Below are positions 9,407 through 18,800 of a stretch of DNA of 30,860 nt, piece after piece. A model generated the notes under the pieces. The model was not told the DNA's origin. It searched no databases and saw nothing but the letters and a program-made list of their open reading frames with translations. Numbering within the stretch: position 1 is the first letter of the stretch; each line of letters starts with the position of its first letter. The DNA comes from Seminavis robusta. Lineage: Eukaryota > Bacillariophyta > Bacillariophyceae > Naviculales > Naviculaceae. The DNA is taken from the NCBI GenBank assembly GCA_903772945.1, contig CAICTM010001356.1, forward strand, positions 1 through 30,860, given 5' to 3'. The position numbers and the translations under genes were made by a program.

Positions 9407-11742
9407 ATGACGGAAACTCCAACTGCTCCCGGAGGGCGGTTCATCATTGACGTCCGCGTCTTTATGCTGAGCATGACGGTGGCCATGTGCGCTTCCTTTT
9501 TCGCAGGCGTTACCATGGGGCCGAATCCGGACGCCATTACGAATGTGATTTTGGCCAAGAGTCCTCCTCCTCCCTTGGACTTGTCACCGGAAGTGGTGGC
9601 TCAGTCTTTGGAACATGCTCCTGCTGGACAGCATCTTTTGGTGGATATTGCCAACGTGGAAGCTGCCTTTTTGGATTCCGAAGAACGCCTGGCAGATGCC
9701 ATGGTCCGCACGGTCGATGAGGCAGGCCTTACTATGCTCAGTTATCATTGCCACAAACTCATGCCCGCTGGAATTTCCTGTGTGGGTGTCTTGATGGAGA
9801 GTCACATCAGTTTCCATACTTGGCCCGAAGAAGGAGTCATCACCTTGGATTTGTTCACTTGTGGTCCCAATCCTCTACTGCCAGCTGCAGTGGAAACCAT
9901 GGAACGTCTCTTTGGTATTCAACGTTCGGCCGACGAGGAAGTTCGTGTCAAGTGGTCTCACGAATTGCGTGGATTCCGACCCGATGATTATTCCAAGTCC
10001 AACAATAATGTCGTGGACAGTTACTCGGATTTGAGTTATATGGTCCACAGTCCTTTGGATGTCTACTCCAAAGAACAAGTCTACAGCAACCTGACTGCCT
10101 TTCATCGAGTCGATATTTGGGATGTGGTGGAGGTGAGATATTTATTGTTCAAAAAAAAATCTATGATTAGGTTGATTTGATTGTGTCCTACCCAATTTTG
10201 GCTGATTTCTAATTATTTTCGATGCTTGCCACCTTTTTCCTCCTTCAGCTGGATGATTCCCCGTCTCACGCGGACGGTATCAAACATGGTCTCGAGGCGG
10301 GAGATCCTCGGTGGGAAACCCCAGAACTGACATCTCCGGAACGATCTGTCTTTCTCAATGGATACTTGATTCGTGGTCTGCACAACGACAGGGAAGTGCA
10401 CGAGGCGCTGGTTCATCCTTCCATGTTTGCTCATCCCAATCCACAGCATGTTGCCATTATTGGAGGACGTGAAGGTGGAGCTTTGCGAGAAGTTCTCAAG
10501 CACAAAACGGTGGAGTCTGCCCTTCTCGTGGAACAGGATGAAGAGCTGGTCAAGATTTCCAGAAAGTACTTTCCCGAAATGTCCGATTGCTCTGATTTGG
10601 TGGGACGTGCCAATGACTGTTTCGAAGACGATCATGTGGCGGTCAGCCACGCGGATCCCCAGGATTACTTTGTCAAGAATTACGGCACACCCACCGGGGC
10701 TGGAAAGCTTGATGTTCTGATTGTGGACGAAAAGCACCCCCGGCATTTCCCAGAATTTTACACCAACCAAGAGTTCATCTCCTCCTTGGTCAAGTCGTTG
10801 TCTCCGGAAGGTGTCATGGTCATCAATGCTGGTATGGCTCCTGACGTTGATGATCCTCGTGCGGATAAGGGTGTCTACCATGTGAGAGAACAATTGATGA
10901 GGCAGTTGGAATCTCATCCAGATGTTGGAGCCATGTTGGTCTATGAAGAATCCCGTGTCGCCTTCAACGACCCCTGTGCTTTTCTGGTGGTGTGCAGGTC
11001 GGCCAGTTGCCGAAGTCGTTGGTATGCTCGCAGTGATCAAGTGGATTTCAGCATCTACGAACGAATTGTTCGCACCAACTCCAAGGAGCGAGCCCTATCT
11101 TACTATGACGGAACTTCCCAGTTTTCGTACTCCTTGCCACCTAAAGCCTGGGAGACTGTTTACTGTCGCCGCGAACCTACTCCCTTTGAGTGTGCTTACC
11201 TTCATTTGGACCCCAAGAAGGAGCTCCATGATTTGAATGTGGAAGATGCATCCAAGAGCTCGTTCCGTTTGGAATCCAAAGAATCCAATGTCGAAGGAGT
11301 AGAAGACGAGACCTTTGTCTACGCTACGGTTGATATCCCTGCGGGATCCTACATCATGCCCAAGCATTTGGCTAGCTCCATGGTGGTCACCAAACGCAAC
11401 TTGGAGGGGCTTGAGAATAGTTTGGACGTTGGTGGCGGTCCTGTGGCAGTTATTGAAGACCTCTTGGAGTTTATTGGTGAGCACGGCCATGCCAGCCATA
11501 CCGAGGGATCGGCTGTTCATTACGTCGAAATTGGAGGATCAGTCCTGATCCGCAGAGTTGGCACTCAAGAGGAAGCCAATGTAGGACGCTGGGTGCCACC
11601 CCATCCATCCGGTCGCCCTCCAGTGTTTTCCCCCGTCTACGAGCGCCATCGCATGAGCTTTGATGTCTTTATTGTGGCCACCAAGGATATCCCAGCAGGA
11701 ACCGAGTTATTGCGCTACAAAGGCTTGTGGGAAGACAATTAG
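9407..11742 (+). CDS. AdoMet decarboxylase-aminopropyltransferase-SET-like fusion, copy 1 (aminopropyltransferase site degenerate)
   Basis: Exons 9407-10132 and 10249-11742 (116-nt intron, phase 0) encode 739 residues. A signal anchor lies at about residues 13-35. The AdoMetDC domain (about 73-190) is bacterial-type: pyruvoyl-forming Glu131-Ser132, His137 and Cys152 have the same spacing as the Thermotoga enzyme (63/68/83). The aminopropyltransferase fold (about 245-500) has GGREGG at 314-319 instead of GGGEGA and VDEKHP at 401-406 where copies 2 and 3 have DALDP: the second catalytic Asp is His405 and about four following residues are missing. A Cys/Arg linker (CRSRWYARSD) precedes a SET-like domain (about 600-735) with paired VYATVDIPAG and FIVATKDIPAG blocks. 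The likely pathway is long-chain polyamine synthesis in the secretory route. Aminopropyl transfer by this copy is doubtful. The start at 9407 matches the paralogues. Confidence 0.88.
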
Positions 11743-12427
11743 TTAGTCTTTGGGACCTAACCTTTTGCTCATGGTCAGTAAACCAATAGGAGCAGGATCT
11801 TTCGTTTGCTAGTTTCTGAGGGGCTAGTGCGAGAAATGTGGGAGTTTCATTATCGTAGGTTCGGCTTGCTCTGTTAACATAAACACGGCTTTGCCTTTGA
11901 TTATTCGTGAGGTCACCTCACGATTTAAACATAGAAGGGGTCTGGGGGTGGCTCGTGCAATTTACTTTGGCTCTTTTGAATAGGGGCAAAGAGTACAAAA
12001 GCTGATTCTGCAATTATGAGGCCTTCTTGAAGTGTTTTTGGTGGGTTAAAGCATACACTAGTAATTAGTAAGGATTGAGTGTAGTAAAACCTTTCTTCTC
12101 ACATCAAACCATCACTTGTGGATATGGTTTGAAATGTTATAGCCTTCAAAGAACTCCATAAAAAGAACACTGGAGAAGCACTCACAAAATATGTACAGTA
12201 AGGTTTCTCCAGTAACGAATGGGGTACAGTACTAGCATACTAGTAGTAGTGGATTGGCTTGCCACATACTGAGCCACTGTACAGAATGGTGTAGCTCGGA
12301 CGTTTCACTTCCCGTGGAACCATTTATTTAATTGATTTTATTGGCTTGCTACCAGTAGCTAGGACTGTACCACGAAAGCAGCCTCACTCGCTCAACCAAC
12401 AACAAGAGCAACAACAAGAGCAACAAA
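11743..12427. other. Interval downstream of polyamine gene 1
   Basis: No gene is recognised. It contains the 3' end of polyamine gene 1, a perfect 9-base-arm inverted repeat at 11905-11923, AT-rich sequence, and a small duplicated AACAACAAGAGC motif near 12400-12425 just before an isolated ATG exon. Confidence 0.55.
11905..11923. repeat. Near-perfect palindrome TCGTGAGGT-C-ACCTCACGA
   Basis: Two 9-base arms flank a single central base, 163 bases after the stop of polyamine gene 1. It could be a 3' hairpin in the transcript or a dimeric protein-binding site. Nothing else in the sequence decides between them. Confidence 0.6.
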
Positions 12428-12453
12428 ATGGTGGAGAAGGAGCGGTATTACGG
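12428..12453 (+). other. Orphan start-exon-like sequence (MVEKERYYG)
   Basis: An ATG with AACAAA upstream opens nine codons, MVEKERYYG, followed by an ideal donor GTAAGT at 12454. A good acceptor (pyrimidine tract, CAG) ends at 12532, but the joined frame stops two codons later. The N terminus recalls J-domain proteins, though nine residues prove nothing. It is probably the 5' remnant of a truncated gene. Confidence 0.25.
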
Positions 12454-12621
12454 GTAAGTCTATTATCAAGCATGTTATTATTGAAGGCGCAGCACTGACT
12501 TCTCTCCCTCATACAATTCCTATGGTAAACAGGAGGTAAAATCCAAGCTTGGCCGACAACAATGGTGTAGTGCTTTATCCAATTGGCTAATCGAAATGAA
12601 CGACACCCCCCCCCCTAATTC

Positions 12622-12791
12622 TTCAGGCTGGGATGGAATCTTCAGACTGGGACCACAGCTTGCTTCAGGCTGGGACAACAGCTTATGCTGAAAGTGGCTG
12701 GGACCACAGCTTCAGGCTGGGACCACAGGCTTCAGGCTGGGACACAGCTTCAACTGGGACACAGCTTCAGGCTGGGACAACAGCTTCAGCC
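12622..12791. repeat. Minisatellite, about 8 units of 17-20 bases
   Basis: The consensus TTCAGGCTGGGACCACAGC is repeated about eight times with internal length variation (some units CACAGC, some CAACAGC) and two short interruptions. A C10 run at 12606-12615 lies just before it. No long reading frame uses the repeat. Confidence 0.85.
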
Positions 12792-13282
12792 GATTCTTCA
12801 TCACATGATTAATTCCATCAGGCAGTTCCTGTATCTCTGCGTATGCAGCCCTTATCTGAGCTTATTGTTGTCATCCATGCATCCCCTCCATTTTCATCAG
12901 CTATAGTGGCTTCTTGTTGGCATAGACTATGGTCTCAGTTCCAACCACTTTCACTTCGTTTTCACCGATCCTGACACAGTCCCCGTAACTACAAGCCACA
13001 GTTTCCATCACCAGTCCTCGGTTACTCATCCTGTGCCTAGTAGCCTTCTCTGATCCCTGCTATATACTTCTGAGAACATCACTTTGACGAGTGTAATCTC
13101 TCACGGAGTGTACAGTAGCATGTACTCGTGATTTTGCTTGGTGATTGCAAAAAACAAGAAACAATTTGCTGCTGGTGCGTGTGAAGATCCAGGATCCAGC
13201 AGGATCCAGTGCGAACCTTCCTGCCCTAATTGTAACAATCATAGCAGCAACCACATATGATAGTCTATTTCAGAGAAGCAAG
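12792..13282. other. Interval without a recognisable gene
   Basis: I see no gene or structured element. It lies between the minisatellite and the 3' end of the NTPase pseudogene (minus strand) and may include that gene's former 3' flank. Confidence 0.5.
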
Positions 13283-15358
13283 TCAGGCAGAAGACTCTTT
13301 CAACGCTTTCCATCTCTTGGGTGTCCAATAAACTCCCGAAGTGCCAAAAAAGCAATCTATTTGGGCATCACTAGGAACCTCCCAGTTTCGCAGCTTATTT
13401 GGACTCTGTGCTGCCTTGCCCCTCACCACAAAGTTCTGGAAGCCACTTTTTGCTTGATCAGGAGGTATTTCTTTTCCCTCTTTCAACTGATACCCAATAG
13501 TTTTGAACCAATCCCCAGCCTCATTCCACATAACAACCAACATGTCGTATTGCTTGAAGCTGGCATGTGAAGGGTAATAAATCGCAACCCGTGCACCGTC
13601 TTGCTTCTTGGGGATTGTCACCATTAAGGCATCGACATCTTGAAAGTCCTCAAACTACGTCATGTGATCTGGAACCCACCGCAGCTTCCCTCCATCACTC
13701 GCATCCATCAGCTGTTCAAGAGACTTTGGGACCAATTGTCTTCTGCCAGTGCTACCAGCTGGAAGACAGGTCAACTTTACCTGTGTCAAAGAGTGAAAAC
13801 CTTATTTCTTTTTCAAAACTGTTAATGCTTGGTCCTGAAAAGTCAACTCTGAGTCATGCTTTAAAGATCGTGAATTAAATTTTCAAATTCAATCCCGGAG
13901 GACCTTTGGACAGGTTCTTTTGCGTAGGCCCAGTACATTTTCTACAGCTGGACTTTACCTGTCTTAGATTTACCTGTTTCCCAGCTGGTAGAGTGATCAA
14001 AGACTTGAGAAGGTTTAAGACAGTGTCTTCCCTGTAGGTCTAGTCTGTAGCAAGAAATGTCTCTACAGTCAACATTCAGATATATATACTGGGGGGGATT
14101 CAGGAATTCAGTAAATATAACAGCGAGAATAAATATTGATTTTATCCCTAACCCTAACTATTCCCGTAGAATTGTACGTGCTCTAGTACTAAAATAGGGT
14201 TAGAGTTAAAAATGTGGGAACTGGAGTATTCTTAAATATTATAGAGCGAATAAATACAAGATTATAAATATAAGCGAGCGTTGACTGTACAGCTGTTTCT
14301 CGCTTTTCAGTGGGGAAGGTCTTCTTCTTCATCATGAGAATCAATGCTGGAATAAGACCACAATAAATTGCGTTGCGAGCATTCAGGTCCTTTTAAAGTC
14401 AAACGCATTTTGTGCCACAACAAGGGATGGAATCAATGGCAGACCACGGTGAGCAAATTTCGATTGCTCTTGGAATCCATTAACATGGACAACTGTCCTG
14501 TGATAAACGCCTCGTGGGTGGTATAAACGAAGTATCGTCCAGCAACCTTGAGGCAATTATCCTTGAGGAAGTCTGCAAAGGCTTCAGATTCCGTTGTGCG
14601 ACTTGCTAGGTTCTCTAGGTTGTTGAGTTCATCAATAAGAAGAATACACCTTGCATGCCCCAACCATTGTACAACGGATTTCTCACTCACCACCCTATGT
14701 CGGAATATTATGTTGAAGTTCTCCGTTGTCTTCGGCCCTTGTAGGCTGCAAATGCTATCCTTCGAGTGAGGGCTGCGAGAGGGTCGTCTTGTTCTGCTGA
14801 TTTCGCAGTAGAGTTGTCGTTAAAGCTCACTACCAGGGATTTAAAGTCAAAGGATCCGCCCTCAACAACGGAATAGAGACTACGAGTCTCCCCCCCCCCC
14901 CCCGGCTGCACCGTGCAAGGCACAAGGGTTGAACTCTATCATCGTCATCAGCTCCCTCTTCCTCAAATTTATCCACATTTGACTTGACCAAATCCCTCAT
15001 ATCCTTGAGCCGGCTCTCACCACAAACGAAGGGGGAAGGCTTCTTCTTGAGGTAGACAGGTTCGGGGTATTCTTCTAAACTGTGGCAGATTCCGGACTTG
15101 ACCAATTCAGCCATGGTGGTGCTGACCATTTCTGTCTTTGTCTTCTTGGTGGGAGGTACTTTTGAAAAAAACACGGAGCGACAGATTAATATTTAGCCAA
15201 GGACATGATAATGGGGGAAATGGAGGTGAACAAATTGAATAATTCAACAATAAACAACCGAATCCAAAACTCTTCTTACCATTTGCTGGCTGCTGTTGCT
15301 GCCAGGGAACCAGTCGTTGGTAAGCATGCATGTCAGAGTTTCCTTTTGCACTTCCCAC
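13283..15358 (-). pseudogene. Broken RHS/Crinkler-type P-loop NTPase gene
   Basis: Minus-strand blocks run in order. A start exon 15358-15280 joins 15158 through a 121-nt intron. Next come a block ending in an NTPase approach (PLCLARC then SRGG), where the Walker A region runs into a long poly-C tract (plus strand, about 14890-14905), a block with VVSFNDNST and DPLAALTRRIAFAA, and a block with a Walker B-like LLIDELNN and YFVYTTHEAF. LPLIPSL and IYCGLIPALI remnants follow, then a MITE, then a C-terminal block with VRVAIYYPSH-like text, MLVVMWNEAG and WTPKRWK. Several frames, a TAG before the last block and the insertion make it non-functional. I recall this layout from large RHS/Crinkler-like NTPase families of stramenopiles, often linked to mobile DNA or effectors; a profile search should test that. 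Function here is presumably lost. Confidence 0.6.
14066..14287. mobile_element. 222-bp Tc1/mariner-like MITE with TA target duplication
   Basis: The element starts CAGTCAAC and ends GTTGACTG, an exact inverted pair, and is flanked on both sides by TA (14064-14065 and 14288-14289), the target duplication of Tc1/mariner/pogo transposases. Subterminal AT-rich blocks also resemble each other in inverse orientation, and CTAACCCTA near 14150 is mirrored by TAGGGTTAG near 14200. There is no transposase, so it is non-autonomous. It sits inside the NTPase pseudogene. Confidence 0.8.
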
Positions 15359-15873
15359 TTTACAGAAGCTGGCAAAAGTACTTAGTTATGAACCCACTCT
15401 TTATAGCCATGGTCTCCGTTTGTAAAGTACCAGGTATAGCTGCTGGGTCTGTAGTAAAACGAATGTACAGAACCCGATTGAAATCATCCCATCCTGTTGT
15501 TCCCACTATCTGTTTACTACCGCAGGAGGAGAGCCAAGGAGCATGCTGCAGCCACATATCCACAGTGCTTGCTAGCTACCCTACCAGGTACATGTAGCTC
15601 ACGTGTGTCTTGTAGCCAGAGCCCATGGCTACTAGCTAGCTAGCTAGAGGAGGAACTGAGTGAGAATCAAATCGAATCCTCTTGTGAGGTGCGCTCGGTA
15701 CGGTAGGTGCCAACGGTTATGTCGCGCGTGGGAGCACGTGCAGCTCTGCCAGAGGATCCGGTACTTATACCGGTACATGTAGGACGTTAGAGAACTCGAA
15801 CACAACCTGCTCAACAGTCAATGACAGCGCAATACCATCATTAGTAGTCTTGGTTTTTCGCGACAAAACCACC
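15359..15873. promoter_or_regulatory. Upstream region of polyamine gene 2
   Basis: This should hold the promoter of polyamine gene 2 and of the broken NTPase gene (divergent). It contains a CTAG run (four overlapping CTAG at 15632-15647), CCGGTAC-type motifs at 15690-15780 and no convincing gene. A minus-strand frame at 15563-15360 (67 codons) has ordinary composition but no known motif. Confidence 0.45.
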
Positions 15874-18524
15874 ATGGCCGAGACCAAGAAGGCAGAAGCC
15901 GCCGCTGTGGCCGTGCCAGAGGGCGCCTGTGCCGTTGATATCCGCATCTTTCTTTTGACAATCACCCTTTCCATGTCTATTGCATTTTGGGTTGGAATCA
16001 GTGTCCATCTCCCTTTTAACAGTCTGGGGCAACGTCCTTCCACGGTTCCAGCTGCCCTTGAAATCGAAGAGCCCGAGATTCGCACCTTGGAGCTTTCTCC
16101 TGCCGACTATGACATGACTGATGCTCACAGGTTCGTTGAAATTGCTTCTCGAATATGCTGGCTGGAATATTATCAATTTTGTTTTCTCATCATTTCTCTT
16201 CTTTTTTATATAGTCCATCTGGCCAGCATCTTTTGGTGGATATCCAAGGAATTGAAGCTGCCTTTTTGGACTCGGAAGAACGCCTGGCAGATGCCATGGT
16301 CCGCACTGTCCACGGGGCAGGCCTTACTATGCTTAGCTATCATTGCCACAAATTGGATCCTGCTGGTATTTCATGTGTTGGTGTCTTGTTGGAAAGCCAC
16401 ATCAGTTTCCACACTTGGCCTGAGGAGGGTGTTATTACCTTGGATTTGTTCACATGTGGTCCCAATCCTCTATTGCCTGTGGTGCCCGTCATTGAGCGTC
16501 TGTTTGGTATTCAACGTTCGGCCGACGAGGAAGTTCGTGTCAAGTGGTCCCATGAACTCAGAGGATTCCGTAAAGAAGACGAGAAGAGAACCAATTATCT
16601 CGACAACTTTAGGTATGTCTTCTTACTGGGAATCCCTTCTTGTTTTGATGTGCCTTACCAAAAATATCTCCTACTTTGTTTTTCCAGTGACCTTTCCCTT
16701 TGGCTGCTTTCGCCCTTAGAGCTTGTCTCAAAGACACAGGTGTACAGCAATATTACCAAGTATCAGGTAAGCACCAAAAGAGATGTACCATGGCTCCAGT
16801 AATGCCTTGTTCTAACATATCGGGTTCATCCAATTTTTAATCCAATTTGACAGAGAGTCGACATTTGGGATTTTGTAGAGGTGAGTCAAATTGCTTGTGA
16901 GGGTTCTTAAAGCAATTATGGTTTCGTTGACCGCCGGATGCTCTCCTGAATTGTTAGGAAGCAGACCTCCCAAGCTACGCGGACGGTTTGAAACACAACC
17001 TTCCAGATGGGGACGAGCGCTGGGAACAGCCTGATCTGTACACGCCAGATCGCATCTTGTTCCTTGATGGGACCATTCAGAGCCTATATTCTGCAGAAGC
17101 CACCTACCATGAGGCTCTGGTACATCCAGCCATGTTTGCTCACAATGCACCTAAGCATGTTGGAGTTCTTGGAGGGGGCGAGGGAGCTACCATTCGGGAA
17201 GTGCTGAAGCATAAAACCGTTCAAAGTGTCACCATGATTGAAATTGACGAGGAACTAATTGAGATTTCTCGACAACACCTACCACAAATGAGCGACTGCA
17301 GTGACCTAGTAGGACGTTCAGACAATTGCTTTGATGACCAGGCAATCAAGGTTGTAACAGACAATGCTGTGGCATACTTCCATGCTCGTCATGGCCCAAA
17401 CCGTCCCATTAAATATGCTCCAAAGCCTTTTGACGTCCTAATTGTGGATGCTCTTGACCCTGAAGACGATGTCATGTTTGCCAAGGATCTTTACGCAGAC
17501 GATGTATTTCTGTCAGCTGTGCTCAGGAGCATGTCTGATGATGGTGTCCTGATGATCCAAATTGGAACAGCTGCTGATCTGCTCGATCCCAAGGCTGACA
17601 TTGGGGTGTACCAGATCAGAGAAAGGATGTTCAATCTGTTTGAAGAGCATCCTGATGTGGCTGCCATGTTTGTATTTGAAGAACCTGAATCTGGTAAGCT
17701 TAAGAAGTTTTGTGCTGCGGTGCCTAAAGATGCTGTCGCAGCCATCCTCACGACTGCTTGTGCAACTTGCAGGTTTCCTCGAACCGCATTCTTTCCTCGT
17801 TGTTTGCAAAGATAATAGATGCAGGAATAAGTGGAATGCCAGAAGCGATGCAGTTGACTATGAGATTTACAAGCGCATTGTTCCCACCAATTCTGGACAA
17901 CCAGCTCTCAAGTACTATGATGGTGCAGTCCAGCATGGGTATCAGATCCCCCCAAAGGCTTGGGAATCAGTCTACTGCCGAAGGGAACCTGCACCGTTTG
18001 AGTGCTCATTTGTGTCTCTCGACTTTGCGAGCGAAATCCACGAGCTAAGGTTGAATGGAGAGGGCTCATTCCGCATCGAGCTTCAGAAAAACGAGGACGG
18101 CGAGGTAGTTGATGCGTCGGTGATTGCCAACGTAGACATTCCCAAGGGCTCTTTCATCATGCCCGATGACCTTTCCAAGCCGTTGATTCTTGGAGCACAC
18201 AATGTCAACGCTATCAACACCCACGACAATTCGCCCACATTCAAAGATCTAGCCGCTTTCATTGAGTCATGGGGACACAAGTCCTTTGCCGAAGGTACGG
18301 ACACTCGAATCCTCGAAGTTGGCGCTTCGACATTGATTCGCAAGGTCCATGCTGGGGATATCAATGTTGGAAAGTGGGTTCCTACCCATCCAAGTGGCAA
18401 AAGGCCTCCTTACTCCCCTGTGTACGACCGTCATCCTATTAGTTTTGAGGTATTCCTCGTTGCGTTGGACGATATTCCTTCCGGAACCGAGCTCACGCGG
18501 TCTGTGGACGATTGGACGACCTGA
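15874..18524 (+). CDS. AdoMet decarboxylase-aminopropyltransferase-SET-like fusion, copy 2
   Basis: Six exons: 15874-16130, 16214-16612, 16688-16766, 16854-16880 (27 nt), 16958-17693 and 17773-18524, encoding 749 residues; all junctions are GT-AG and restore alignment with the other copies. A signal anchor lies near residues 19-45. AdoMetDC residues are Ser147 (after Glu146), His152 and Cys167, all intact. The aminopropyltransferase has GGGEGA and VDALDPEDD with Asp418 and Asp421, both catalytic positions present, and a TDN adenine-site motif. The linker CRNKWNARSD and a SET-like C terminus (VIANVDIPKG, NVGRWVPTHPSG, FLVALDDIPSG) follow. It would supply decarboxylated AdoMet to its own aminopropyltransferase and elongate a polyamine, probably in the secretory pathway for silica chemistry. 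The catalytic Tyr of classical SET domains is not seen. It is 276 bp upstream of copy 3. Confidence 0.9.
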
Positions 18525-18800
18525 AACGAGGCAACTCTCACGTGACGGAATTTGTGAAGCAGGTAACCAGTAGCCCTTCGATGTAAGCAGCGTGGGATAG
18601 CAAGAGACATTTTCTTATTTTAAAAATTTGACTATTATTTCTAAGCTACCGTACCGCTAGACTAGCTAGCGGAAAGGTGATAGTGTGAGGAGATTCCAAC
18701 CCAAACCCTAAATTCTGGCCGTTGGGAGAGCACCTGCTTCCCTCCATTTGGCCGTTGCTTCACCAAATCCACAATAAAAATCTTGAGGACAAGGAGCAAG
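18525..18800. promoter_or_regulatory. Short intergenic promoter of polyamine gene 3, with hairpin
   Basis: Only 276 bases separate copy 2's stop from copy 3's start, so termination for one and initiation for the other must share it. A perfect inverted repeat CCGCTAG-ACTAG-CTAGCGG lies at 18654-18672 beside a CCGTACC motif. Its function is unknown. Confidence 0.5.

Noticed and set aside
10213..11040. 275-codon antisense open frame inside polyamine gene 1
   Set aside because: It is the complement of a well-supported coding exon and its protein resembles nothing; it is a shadow.
12606..12791. CRISPR-like array
   Set aside because: The units are contiguous and variable in length without spacers, in a eukaryotic genome; it is a minisatellite.
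14148..14206. Telomere-like CCCTAA/TTAGGG motifs as an internal telomere
   Set aside because: There are only one or two units on each side, mirrored within a MITE; too few for a telomeric array.
15360..15563. 67-codon minus-strand frame upstream of the NTPase pseudogene
   Set aside because: No known motif is visible and it stops just before the NTPase start; there is no support for a separate gene.
15205..15597. 130-codon plus-strand frame
   Set aside because: It overlaps the start exon and intron of the NTPase pseudogene in antisense and has no domain.
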